A stretch of 64,000 bases of DNA. Source: Amborella trichopoda (lineage: Eukaryota > Streptophyta > Magnoliopsida > Amborellales > Amborellaceae). A program made the position numbers and the translations under genes. Below the pieces are notes generated by a model. That model saw only the letters and a list, made by a program, of their open reading frames with translations, was not told the DNA's origin and made no database searches. Positions 43,601 to 54,611 of this stretch are shown one piece after another. Location of the stretch: the NCBI RefSeq assembly GCF_000471905.2, contig NW_006498549.1, positions 1,515,763 to 1,579,762 of the forward strand. Direction: 5' to 3'. The stretch's first letter is position 1. Every line of letters starts with the position of its first letter.

Positions 43601-44585
43601 CAAACAAATTTCCCCTAGCCATAACTTTCAAACCAAATATCGTATTTTGACCATTCTTGCGCCATTGGAAAGCTTATGACCTCTACTTTAATTCAAAATT
43701 GATTTTGAGAGAAAAAAAAAAAATCAATTTTTATGGGTCTATTTGGCTTAGACTCCAATAGGTGGGGTTTGGAGTGGTTGTTGCTACCGGTGGCGATGCA
43801 TTGGTCACTAGCAATGTCGGGTTCGTTGCTACCTCTGACTTGGACGTTGGCACCCCCCCAAATTTCACACTGTTCTGGACTTGCTCAATATTTTTGTCAC
43901 TTTTTTTTGTCATTGCCGACGTTGGTACCACTAACTTCATCCTCCAAAGGCCCTGTCTTCTAGAGATCTTGAGCGTAGCTGGCAGTGACGCAGAAAATGG
44001 GACTCTTCTGGCCGACGGCGCTGGTCCCATATTGGATATTTGTGGGGACCAAACTGTTATTTTTTGTGAATAAATTTTTTTAGGCCATAACTTCCATATT
44101 GTGTTATTATATTCAAGTGATTCTTGAGCTGTTGGAGATCAATTCTACTTCAATTTGGGACTTGATCCGGACTTGAATGATGGATTTTTAGAGTGTCTAC
44201 AAGGCTTAGAGTTTTACGTGTTTGTTCTCTGGGTTATGGGTGTCAGCGTTGCGTACTGTTTTCTGAGGTAGTTGGTGCTCCTAAGGTTTATGGCTTAAGG
44301 AAATGGTGGTGTTAGAAGTTTTCTACGGTCTCAGGGAATTCGGTTTCTTGGAATTTCCTCTCTTCGGGAGCACAAAGTTTATAGAGAGATCTAGGTTTGT
44401 AGGTTGGGTTGGAAGAGAGAAACAGAAATCTAAGTTTGTGGGTTAAAGAGAAAGGAGGAGAGAGGTAGGTTTGTGGTTAACATATAGAGCCTTTTCTTGT
44501 TTGGTGTGAGATAAAGAAGGGATTGGGTCGTATTTTGTGTTTGAAAATCTAGATTGGCTGGACAAAAGCGATCATCTGGTAAACC
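40646..44585. other. Non-coding, repeat-derived DNA
   Basis: No host exon recognised. A repeat related to the 193-bp duplication at 44586 lies at about 41200-41420 (TTTTTAGGTTT, TTTTTCATTATT, GAAAATAAGTAAA). The part at 42800-44030 is full of GTTGGTACCATTGACATCG-type words with GCCATTGGAAAGCTTATGACC near 43660, which looks like a decayed retrotransposon, but no termini or domains are visible. Confidence 0.35.
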
Positions 44586-44971
44586 GATATGGATTGACGA
44601 ACGGCAAACTAGATTAGTGAATTGACTGGTTCGGGCTGATTTGCCCTTAGGAAAAATAAAAAAATGGGAAAAAGTTCTTGAAAATCTTATTTTTTAGGTT
44701 TTCTATATGGCATTATAATTTTTCATTATTTTACCGAAAATAGGTAAAGACTAAAAACATGTTCATACTTCAATATTTGATATGGATTGACGAACAGCAA
44801 TCTAGATTAGTGAATTGACTGGTTCGGGCTGATTTGCCCTTAGGGAAAATTAAAAAATGGCAAAAAGTTCTTAAAAATCTTATTTTTCAGGTTTTCTATA
44901 TGGCATTATAATTTTTCATTATTTTACCGAAAATAAGTAAAGACTAAAAGCATGTTTCATGCTGGAATATT
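44586..44971. repeat. 193-bp tandem duplication
   Basis: Two adjacent copies starting GATATGGATTGACGAACGGC (44586) and GATATGGATTGACGAACAGC (44779). Both hold GACTGGTTCGGGCTGATTTG and TTTTCTATATGGCATTATAA. A diverged third relative is at about 41200-41420. Confidence 0.93.
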
Positions 44972-45461
44972 TGTTGATCATTACATTCATTTCACAATCA
45001 AAATGAAAGTTAAAATGCAATCAACTACAAGAAAATAGAAATATAAGAGTACAACTATCAAAAAAATTATATTGTCATCATGTATCATCTACAGATTTGA
45101 AAATTCAAGTTATTTCACGAAATGATACGTGTTTATTGAGCTCCTCGACTATGACAAGCATGCCACTCTACTCCAATGGAAAGAAACAATAAGCAAATCC
45201 AGTATGGATCATGCATGGATAATAGTTGGGAGTCGCCTCATAGGCAAATCATGCTCATTTAGCTAACCCAAATATTTGGCACTGCTCACTAAATTCGGTG
45301 GCTATCAAAATGAAAAATCTTTTTATTCTAATGTTATTGTCATTAAATTAAATATAATAAATCATTTACAATAACAATACTAATTGTAGTTGCATTAATT
45401 ATAATTATGATAGTTATAATGTAATATCAAGATTTTATCCAAATAATAAGCTATTATGTTA
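44972..45461. other. AT-rich spacer, no gene seen
   Basis: No coding signal or paired repeats other than the edge of the MITE target duplication at its right end. Confidence 0.4.
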
Positions 45462-45855
45462 AGATGTGGTCTGCATAAGGTTGCAACCTTAAACAATCCA
45501 ATTAAAGTGTACCTCTAAATTTTATCATAAATGTAATTTTGTTATAAAAAATTCATAGGATGGCTTGAGAATCTATTTTCATCTCTAATTATAAAATTTT
45601 AAACTCTAAAAATAATTCAAATTAAGTAGATCTATGAACACATGCAAATCTTGAAAATCGATTGTTTTGATAATGTGTTGCAAGATACACTATTTCGTGG
45701 ACTCGAAATATTTTTTCTTTTCATATTCATACATCTCGATATCGAGATGATCAATCGTAGGGTTTTCCAATATGCAAACAACCTTTTATGATGGATTTTT
45801 TAGGTGCATCTTTAATTCTACATTTTAAGATTGCAACCTTATATAAACTTTTTCC
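45462..45855 (+). mobile_element. MITE family copy 4
   Basis: 394 bp between perfect 9-bp repeats ATTATGTTA (45453-45461, 45856-45864). Left terminus GTCTGCATAAGGTTGCAACC; the right terminus on minus reads GTTTATATAAGGTTGCAATC. The match continues through CTTAAA and AATTAAAG, giving inverted repeats of about 60 bp. No coding capacity. Best-preserved copy for defining the family's ends. Confidence 0.93.
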
Positions 45856-46133
45856 ATTATGTTACATAGCGACAATTATGTAAACTTTGTTGATATTAAT
45901 ATGACTCATCAATGATATTTACAATTTTTGTAAATATTACAAAACATGATTAGCAAATTATTATCAAGAGAATGCAACCTCTCCATAGCAAACTTACTAT
46001 AAAAATACAACTTTTCAAAAAGCTAAAATTCAATAAAAAAATGGATCAATATAGATAGGATAAAATTAACGAAAAGCATTCTAAATACAATACAATGCAA
46101 AATCCTTTAAAACGTTTAGCACCATATTATAAA

Positions 46134-46525
46134 GGGTGCAGTTTGTATAGAGCCTAGGATCTAAACAATCAAATTAGAGCCTACCATCAAATAGTGTCGA
46201 AAAATGTAATTTTAATACTGGAAATCTTTGTGATAGCCTTAAAGTATATTTTCATATTTATTGATAAATTTTAAAGCTTCAAAAATAGTGTAGATCAACA
46301 TATCTATGAAAACTTGAAAATCTTGAAAATTGACGGTCCAAAAATGTGTTACAAAATACACAATTTTCAAAACTTGAAATCTATTTATTTCTTATGTCCA
46401 TGCATCTTGATGTCGAGATGATCAATTTGAGGATATTTAAGCATCAAAACAATTTCTTCAAGTTAAAATTTTGAGGTAGGCTCTAATTTGATTGTTTAGA
46501 GCCTCTGCTCTATATAAACTTTTCC
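46134..46525 (+). mobile_element. MITE family copy 5
   Basis: 392 bp between perfect 10-bp repeats ATATTATAAA (46124-46133, 46526-46535). Left terminus GGGTGCAGTTTGTATAGAGC, right terminus on minus GGAAAAGTTTATATAGAGC; both continue TCTAAACAATCAAATTAGAG and CCTACC, so the inverted repeats are near-identical over about 55 bp. Same subfamily as copy 3. Confidence 0.94.
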
Positions 46526-46535
46526 ATATTATAAA

Positions 46536-47294
46536 ATATTGATTTTTAAAAAAAACCCAGCTTTTTGTTAAATAAGGAATATATATACCTGTTGCTAACA
46601 CAATTCGAACCTTTATAGATCAATATCTCCCAGGAAATCATTAAAAAACCCTGAAATCGAAAGCAATTTTATTAAAATTTATTATTGGATGCCATCTCCA
46701 CCATTGTCCCCCGTTATTTTTACCAGATCTCTTCAACACTATAGTTCAATCCATCAGATTAATATGTGAATCTCATAGAGGGTCGTATCACAGTAATTTA
46801 GAACCAAATTTCATCAATTTTCGTCAAAAAGTAGAAGGAAATTGATTTTTTGTTGGATTTGCCAATGAGTGAAAAAAACATCTTATTTTTTTTCCAAAAA
46901 AATCAATATTTTGGGTCAAAATCTCAATTCACAGGACAAATCTCAATTTGTTCTGTCTAAATGAATTAATGTTGTGGCTTAATATAGCGTAAAGCTCAAT
47001 TATTTTGGGCTTAAAACAATAAAAAGCAACAAAATTTTATAGCATAAAGCTATAAATGCAGAAGAAAAAAAAGCATACGATAATATAGTGTGGGAACCAG
47101 GTTGACATAAACGAGCGATTTCAAAGGAATCAGTCTAATTTCAATTCTAACAAGGAGCCATGTCAGCCTTGATTAATTCGAGATCGGAAATTTCCTAATC
47201 GTCGGGTGTCTGGTCCCTGATTTTATATGTATAAATGATAGTGGATAATGAATTCTATTTTATTTTTTTTTACTTTTAAGAGTTAGGTAATAAA
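46536..47294. other. AT-rich stretch, no gene seen
   Basis: No recognised coding or paired repeat structure. Confidence 0.4.
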
Positions 47295-47400
47295 AAGAAA
47301 AAGAACAAAAAAAAGTAAGTCAGTGGGGATCTTGGCCCATACCTTTTGGTGAGAATGAAGTCAACAACTTCATCAAAAGGCTCGTTGGAGAGTTAGGTAT
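47295..47400 (-). mobile_element. LINE 3' tail fragment (tentative)
   Basis: Minus contains GGTATGGGCCAAGATCCCC and CACTGACTTAC, matching the 3' untranslated tail of the minus-strand LINE near 16770-16815 (GGGTAGGGGCCTTCTCCCCC, CACTGACTTAC). Only the tail is present; no coding part. Confidence 0.4.
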
Positions 47401-50138
47401 TAATACCCAAATATATATGTGAGTTAGGTATTACATATATGTTTGGAATATATGTTTTAAGGAAAAGGTTTGTACAAGTGTGCAACCTTACTTGTAGAAG
47501 TTTGATTGCAGTCATTCACACCGTCAATTTTATATAAGACTGTGTAGATTTGGAATTGTCTTAAGGAAAATTATTTCATGCGGGCTGGATTGCATTTCTA
47601 CACTATGTGGTCTAGCCGTATAAAGTATCCATCTTAAAGATGGATGCAAATAGGTGGTCCATCTAAAAGCAAGTGCAACTAATGATCCAAATGTTTTTTT
47701 AACATAATTGTTATTTTTAGTTTTCAAAATATTTTTTTTTTCATATTTATAATCTCCATGTTAAAGAGTCTATATTCTCTAAATATTAAGATCAAATTAT
47801 ATTTAAAAAATATATTTATTATCAAGCCTGCATTTCTACACTATGGGGTTGAACGCAGATAAACCATGTCCTTGTCTTGAATGATGTGCTACTTTCTTAT
47901 ATCGTTTTCTTCTTCTTCATTTTTTTGAAATGTTACTACTTTTTGACATGGTTAGTTAAAATTTTTAAATGTATTTTCAGACAATGTCTCAAAAATTGGA
48001 ATTGGTCTCTAACTAGCCAAGGTTTGATTCTGCTTTGTGCTGTCCAAGCGGGGCATTTCATTAGATGGATCAAAGAATCGGCCAACTCTATGTGGAACTG
48101 TCTAATTCCCCGTTCAGACTGGGAATAATAACGGTTCCACCAATTACCCTATTCCGATTTGTATTGGTGTTTTTTCAAATATTATTTAAAATAAATCAAT
48201 TAAAAAAGTAAAAAAACGAGGAGGATTGTGGTGACTCTGGACTTCCTCAAACTGGAATAGCTTGGCTCCTGACTCCGAACTCTGCAAATTTTAAATTACT
48301 TCTTTCAAATTTGCTTTTTTTTTTAAAAGCCAAGCCCATTTAAATTTCTTTTTAAAATAACAGACCCGGGTGGGCTTTGTTCGAAAAACCTGTTGGCTGG
48401 CCTCCTTGCGCCATGATTTTACTTACTATGCAAGAAATTAAGACAAGTTGGCTTTTTTATGTACCAATGCATCTTACCTTCTTTCCACTGATCCCGAGTC
48501 CTTCTAGTTTCAAGCCTGCTGTCACTTTAAGGTGGAGGAGAATAATGGAATTTTGCCGGTTCTTCAGCTCAACCCTTATTCTTGGACCAAGGTATGTTTG
48601 TTTTTTTTTGTTTTTGATAATTTCTTTTTTCAATCTCACATCTCATGCTACTTTGACATGTGGGTTTTTTCCATGTCTGTGTGTCAACACCAATTGAGCT
48701 TCGACATGTATCAAGCACCGAGTACATGTCATATTAGAAAAGTAAAAAATTTATGAAAATACTTATGAGAGATGAATTACTTTAAGATTTTACCCATTTA
48801 TAACTATTCCAATTCAGGTGTGTTTTAATCTGCGTATTTTAAAACTTAGATAAAGTGTTAAATTGTTCATCTCTCAAAAGTTATTTGATAAATTTCCTTT
48901 TGAAAGACAAGGCCAAACTATAGCCCCAAACTTGAGAGCCTTTAGAGTGAGGTAGTAATGTCTCCTACTTTTAAAGCTCATGCATTTGTATACAAAATTG
49001 GAAGCAATGTTTTAAAAAACAGATCGGGAGGTTGGATCTGAAAGAAAGACCAATGTGATCTTTTACAGGGGAATAATACTTTTGTTTATTTATTTATTTT
49101 TTTCCCATTTGTTTTGGCAAAAGATCACTTACAAGTGGTCTTATTATAATAACATATATTTCAAAATAAAATAAACAAAACAATAAAATGAAGATCTTGA
49201 AACTTGATTCCATTGAAATAACTATTTATTATGCTTGAGAATATAAAGATGAAATTGCAACAAATAAATAAAGAGAGTGCCAGATATTACTTCAATCGGG
49301 ATCAACGATCTAGCTTCAATCTCAACCGGGAAAGCAAGTTTAGGCCAAACTTTTCTATGAAACCTTAGAACTCCCTATTAATCACCAAGCTTTGAACCTA
49401 GGTCCAAACTCCCAAAGACCTAGATTAGGATATTCTCTACTACCCAACCCTTAAGTTTAATCAAGATGAAAGAGAGCGTTATGAGGTAGCCTAGAGTTGG
49501 GGCGTGCCCCTCTAGAGATGGACTAGGAGAGAGAAATCTAAAGAGAGGGAGAGGAGAGAGAGTGGGGCATGCCCCTTAGAGAGGGAAGAGAGAGAGATAT
49601 GAGAGAGAAGAGAGATGTATAGAGAATAGAGGAGGGGAGGTCATCTATTCATAGAACAAATTTAGGTTTAGGGTTTTTTAGGATTTCCCATAGTTTACCT
49701 CTTTAGTGAGATTGAATGTGAACCGTTGATCAATGGTGACTTGTGGGGTGAGAGATCTGAGTCCTTCATTCCATAAATGGGGTATCAACATCATGGAAGG
49801 TGCATGAACCCCTATCCCCCTTTCTGCATGAACCCTTATCCCCATTTCTTAAACCGTTTTCCATCAATAGAAATTATCTAATCAAAATATTGAGCATTCC
49901 AAAAAATAACGCAAGTCTTCTCATACTTTCACAAAATCTTTCAAAATTATATCAAGTCAATATTTGGTCAAATATATTTCCAAGTCATATGTTTCATTTG
50001 ACCACATGTTATAATTGACCACTACCAAAAATAAAAGAGTACTCAAAGAATGTGGGGCGTGCTACCCATGAGGGGGTCTCATGGGCCCCACCTCCTAGAC
50101 CATGGAGGGCCTATGTGCACAATAGCCCCCATGAAATT
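47401..50138. other. Non-coding stretch before the assembly gap
   Basis: The word GCATTTCTACACTATG occurs twice (about 47590 and 47829). GA-rich sequence at 49500-49640. Frames of up to 106 codons (48377-48697) resemble no family. Confidence 0.35.
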
Positions 50139-50798
50139 NNNNNNNNNNNNNNNNNNNNNNNNNNNNNNNNNNNNNNNNNNNNNNNNNNNNNNNNNNNNNN
50201 NNNNNNNNNNNNNNNNNNNNNNNNNNNNNNNNNNNNNNNNNNNNNNNNNNNNNNNNNNNNNNNNNNNNNNNNNNNNNNNNNNNNNNNNNNNNNNNNNNNN
50301 NNNNNNNNNNNNNNNNNNNNNNNNNNNNNNNNNNNNNNNNNNNNNNNNNNNNNNNNNNNNNNNNNNNNNNNNNNNNNNNNNNNNNNNNNNNNNNNNNNNN
50401 NNNNNNNNNNNNNNNNNNNNNNNNNNNNNNNNNNNNNNNNNNNNNNNNNNNNNNNNNNNNNNNNNNNNNNNNNNNNNNNNNNNNNNNNNNNNNNNNNNNN
50501 NNNNNNNNNNNNNNNNNNNNNNNNNNNNNNNNNNNNNNNNNNNNNNNNNNNNNNNNNNNNNNNNNNNNNNNNNNNNNNNNNNNNNNNNNNNNNNNNNNNN
50601 NNNNNNNNNNNNNNNNNNNNNNNNNNNNNNNNNNNNNNNNNNNNNNNNNNNNNNNNNNNNNNNNNNNNNNNNNNNNNNNNNNNNNNNNNNNNNNNNNNNN
50701 NNNNNNNNNNNNNNNNNNNNNNNNNNNNNNNNNNNNNNNNNNNNNNNNNNNNNNNNNNNNNNNNNNNNNNNNNNNNNNNNNNNNNNNNNNNNNNNNNN
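50139..50798. other. Assembly gap, 660 N
   Basis: Run of unknown bases. Long frames spanning it are meaningless. Both sides carry moderately GC-rich, repeat-like sequence, so the gap probably sits in a repeat. Confidence 1.
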
Positions 50799-51927
50799 CC
50801 CACCAAGTGCTTCCCATGACCCATAGTCCAACCAGTGGCTCATTAGTGGGTCACCAAAGTCTAGCCGATGAGCCAAGGGTTCGCAATCCCAGTCTGTGGA
50901 TTTCAGGTTCTCCCTTAGAAACGAGTCAAGGTCACCTAGACCTAATGCGACCACAACTCCTATGGTGCACAGGGGTATCTCTCGCACATGCATACGTTTC
51001 ACCCTGAAAAGTGAGTTGCTTTCCTGAAACGGTCTATCAATATGTATGATGTGTGATGGTACATGGATGAAGCTTTGTCCCCCATCTCTATAAGTCACCA
51101 TCACACACAAGGGTCATATAGTCCCTCGGTTTACTCATCCGGGCATACTCCGACCTTATCAAGGGATGACTCATTAAAACCCTTATCGGTTTATACTCTA
51201 TGTCCAGATAACATGGGTTTTTCCCAACCGACTGACCTAGACCATCAAGTATAGTTCGGTATCTGCAAACATAGTTTGTATAGTATAGTCCATGTGAGAC
51301 CACACTCCCACTGCGTTCATGTTCCACTGTATCAAATGTTTTTATTATAATCACTTATAAGACCTTTAATGGCCACATAAACCCAACAGGATCGGTATCT
51401 ACTGGACCAATCCCTATTATGGATCCTAACTAGTTTGGACCAATTCTTCATGGTGAGAATCAGTCCCCAAAAAACAAAAACAAAAATTGTAGATTTGAGA
51501 AGTTTATAATTTAACATTTTGAAAAATAATAAAAAATAAATAGGTGGAAATCGGGTGATTCGGCTGATTCAAATCTCCTAATTATAACATATTCGCCTCA
51601 TTCTCTGACAAAATTAGGTAAGCCTATCGGAATCGAACTCATTCATGATTCCTACTATGAAGTAGGCTGGTACCCATTAATTCTCGATCTGGATCGCTTA
51701 TTCCTGATCCGTCTAATAGAAAACATTATTATATATGTATAAAATGAGGCTGAACCTTAGCACACAATGTTTGACCTCGAGACCCATCATTCGAATTACA
51801 GTAAGGAGCTACCACTACAAAGGTGAGTGGGAAGTATAATATGCACATTCTATCATACAACTATACTATTATTTAATCTAAAATGATTTTATGTACCGTC
51901 ACGCAAATTTTTGGGAGAAAAACTTAA
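50799..51927. other. Repeat-like non-coding DNA
   Basis: 50799-51430 has the even composition of an LTR or internal retrotransposon segment (short frames on both strands, no domain). The rest is AT-rich. No exon of the carboxypeptidase upstream part was found here. Confidence 0.35.
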
Positions 51928-52234
51928 GGGTGTGGTTTTGATAAGATTGAGATCCTAAAGAATCAAATTAAGCGTACCTCACAATTGTATCGAAAGATCA
52001 TTTTTCCAGCAAAAATCTTTACGATGTGCCTGAAAATATATTTTTATCACTAATTATTAAATATTGTAGAATGAACAGATCTATAAAGACTTGAAAATAT
52101 TAAAAATTGATCGTCCAAATAATATATTACAAGATACATGGTTTCTTGATTTAAAATCCATTTTTTTCTACATCAACCAATTTTTTTAAAGTTCGCTTTA
52201 CTTTGATTGGCTCAACCTTATATAAACTTTTTAC
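51928..52234 (+). mobile_element. MITE family copy 6
   Basis: 307 bp from GGGTGTGGTTTTGATAAG to TATATAAACTTTTTAC with internal family words AGATCTATAAAGACTTGAAAA and ATTGATCGTCCAAA. Flanks AAAACTTAA and AAAAATATG match only partly, so the target duplication has decayed. It ends 40 bp before the first visible carboxypeptidase exon. Confidence 0.75.
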
Positions 52235-52274
52235 AAAAATATGTTGGAGACAACGAACACTGATTCATCTTCAG

Positions 52275-53281
52275 GTTGCTAACGTAATATATGTGGATTC
52301 ACCAATTGGGACTGGGTTTTCATATTCCAAATCTCCATATATTTTTTACCAATGTAAGTAAACTCTACAGTCAACATTTATAACTACTTTTCCTCACTGC
52401 ATTAAGAAAAAGTTTATATATGGATGCTACCTTATAATGTAGAACTATGGATGCCCCTCAAAAATCCATATGAAAAGGTAGTTTAAATCTATACGAAAAG
52501 GTAGTTTAATGTTGAGAAACCCTTTGATTGATCATCTCGACATCCAGATATATGACTATGAAAAATAAAAAGTTTTTAAGTCTCAGAAATAATGCATTTT
52601 ACATCATATTTTCTACACCGTCCATTTTCAAGATTTTCATATGTTTATAGATCTACTTGATTTTAACCATTTTTGAAATTTAAAATTTTATAATTAGATA
52701 TAAAAATAGATTTTGAGATAATCCTAAGAACATTTTACCTCAAAATTATATACCATGATAAAATTTGAAGGTGCACCTTATTTCTAAACGTATGGATGTA
52801 TCCGTATGCAAACTGCACCCCACTGCATTATGATGACTGATAATATACAGTTTTCTCATGTGTACAGCAGTGGTTCAGTGAATACCCAGAATTCTTGTCT
52901 AACCCACTTTACATTGCAGGGGATTCCTACTCAGGAATAACAGTCCCAGTCTTAACTTGTGAAATAGCCAATGGTACCCCCACATTACTCTCTCTCTCTC
53001 TAAGTTGTTTTTTAAAGCAGAAATGATGAGTCATGCTTATTTTCTTTGAATGAAGCAGACATTGATTCCGGCTATCAACCTGTTTTCAATCGCAAGGTTT
53101 GCAATCTCAAATGAGTAAATGATTTGTGATGAAAATGTTGTATTCTGATGATATCAGATGGTTTTTAATTTGTTAGTTATGGTTTTCAGGGTTACTTTGG
53201 TGGGCAATCCAGTCATAGATGTTGAGTTTGATTCCCAGTTAGTTCCATTTGCTGGGCCTCATATCAGATGAATTGTTTGAG
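52275..53281 (+). pseudogene. Serine carboxypeptidase-like (SCPL) pseudogene
   Basis: Four exons on plus with GT/AG borders: 52275-52353 (VANVIYVDSPIGTGFSYSKS), about 52858-52973 (QWFSEYPEFLSNPLY, IAGDSYSGITVPVL), 53059-53096 (DIDSGYQPVFNRK) and 53190-53281 (TLVGNPVIDVEFDSQLVPFA, then GLISDELFE in another frame). The GDSYSG motif holds the catalytic serine of this alpha/beta-hydrolase family, which in plants includes secreted proteases and acyltransferases using glucose esters. The linker between FSYSKS and QWFSEY is shortened, exon 4 has an extra T near its start (TTTGGTGGG) and a small deletion after VPFA. Neither the N-terminal WLxGGPGCS exon nor the Asp/His exons were found, so this is about 90 of some 460 residues. 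A MITE lies in its first intron. Confidence 0.85.
52405..52821 (-). mobile_element. MITE family copy 7, inside an SCPL intron
   Basis: 417 bp, inverted relative to the other copies, between perfect 9-bp repeats ACTGCATTA (52396-52404, 52822-52830). Termini GAAAAAGTTTATATA on the left and CAAACTGCACCCC on the right. It inserted 52 bp after the donor of the first visible SCPL exon and about 40-50 bp before the next exon. Confidence 0.92.
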
Positions 53282-53802
53282 GTATTGGGGATTTTTTCAT
53301 TGCTTATTCTTATTTCAAGTTAAGCAGGTTTCGCTGGCTGGTAATGTTGATTTGCTTTACCATGCATTTAAAGGAGATGCTTTACATGGGGTGCCGCATG
53401 TTTTAAGCTTTCTGATTTGAATGGACGTCTAAAATGACTTCAATCACAATGCCATAAGATAGCTTTCGAGTGTCAGATGTTATCCAATGGTTGATAGGGT
53501 ATTTTATTTTTATTTTTTAATCTTACAAATAATTTTGTATGAAATTTGGGGTGTGAACAAATCTAACAGGGGGTGCCACATATCATAAAAATAAAGAAAA
53601 ATCGTTATATTTATCGTTATTATGGAAGTACCTCAAAGTTTCCATTATTACTCATATATTCGTTTTTTCAACTTCCCAACAATTTTTTTTAAAAAAGATG
53701 GAACTGTCCATTTTCAGTTTTGCAAAAACCAAAATCTTTAAAAATTTCGGTTTTAAAAAAGCGAAAATTAAAAATTTTTTATTTTTGAAAATTTGAATAT
53801 CT
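53282..53802. other. AT-rich flank of the SCPL pseudogene
   Basis: Begins with a good donor (GTATTG). I looked for the next SCPL exon and found none. Confidence 0.4.
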
Positions 53803-54052
53803 ATAGTATAAATGCAATTTCTTATTAGTAAGCCACGGGTTGACGTGTTAGTAGTGCTTCCTACGTAGTAGACCACTTTAAAAGAGGTCTTGGCTTCCTT
53901 TCTGATGGGGGACCTTGACAAGGCCAAACTTTATGATGTCCCAAAAGACATTGTAGCGTATCTGAAACCTCCTGTAAAGAAGTAAACTATGTAGGACGCA
54001 CCAACTAACACACCAACCCACGGCTACTAATAAGAAGTTGTGTTTATACTAT
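53803..54052. repeat. 250-bp hairpin, MITE-like
   Basis: ATAGTATAAATGCAATTTC followed by TTATTAGTAAGCCACGGGTTG on the left is mirrored on minus from the right end by ATAGTATAAACACAACTTC and TTATTAGTAGCCGTGGGTTGG. The inverted arms are about 70 bp with a central 110-bp loop that itself contains a small inverted repeat (GGTC..GACC type). No target duplication was clear, and no other copy seen. Confidence 0.72.
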
Positions 54053-54423
54053 ATGTTTTTGCTAGGTGCGCCAGAGATCATGCCCTAATTTTTGCTTAAA
54101 AATCTTTTGTAGAAAGAAAACTAAAAATTAAATAGCATTTGATGTGACAACGTGAGAGAAACTATCCAAGCCCTAAATTCAGATCAGATGGCTAGAGACA
54201 AGGGGTCACATATGCCTTATATGCGCGTGGCACCACATATAAAGCTTTTCCATCTTCAAATGAGCGGATGAATATATCTATAGGACTGCCAATAATCATC
54301 AACTCGAATTTAAATGATATTGCAAAAATTATGTATACAGAATTTGTTTGTCCAGGAAATAGCAATTATATGTAGAGGAATTATTGTATTTGCTGGTATC
54401 AATTTTAAGTGTATTCATTCAAT

Positions 54424-54611
54424 ATTGATTGCATTGAGTTTGGTCATGAGTTGCTGCATTATGTGCTACTGGTTCAGGTTCTTTGATGTCCACTTATTGA
54501 TCTTATTCAGGGTTAGTATTGATTGCATTGAGTATGGTCATGAGTTGTTGCATTATGTGCTACTGGTGCTGGTTCTTTGATGTCATTAGTGATCTTGTTC
54601 AGAGTTAATAA
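54424..54611. repeat. 94-bp tandem duplication
   Basis: Copies start ATTGATTGCATTGAGTTTGG (54424) and ATTGATTGCATTGAGTATGG (54518). Both contain TTGCATTATGTGCTACTGGT and GGTTCTTTGATGTC. The 88-codon plus frame through it is a by-product. Confidence 0.92.

Noticed and set aside
42635-44073. Several Val/Gly/Ala-rich frames on both strands at 42.6-44.1 kb
   Set aside because: They come from repeated GTTGGTACCATTGAC-type words; frames overlap on opposite strands and no family is recognisable.
48377-48756. Frames of 74-106 codons at 48.4-48.8 kb
   Set aside because: Overlapping on both strands, hydrophobic by T-richness, no splice or family support.
50050-51110. Very long open frames (237-343 codons) on both strands around 50.1-51.1 kb
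   Set aside because: They are made of unknown residues across the N gap and have no biological meaning.
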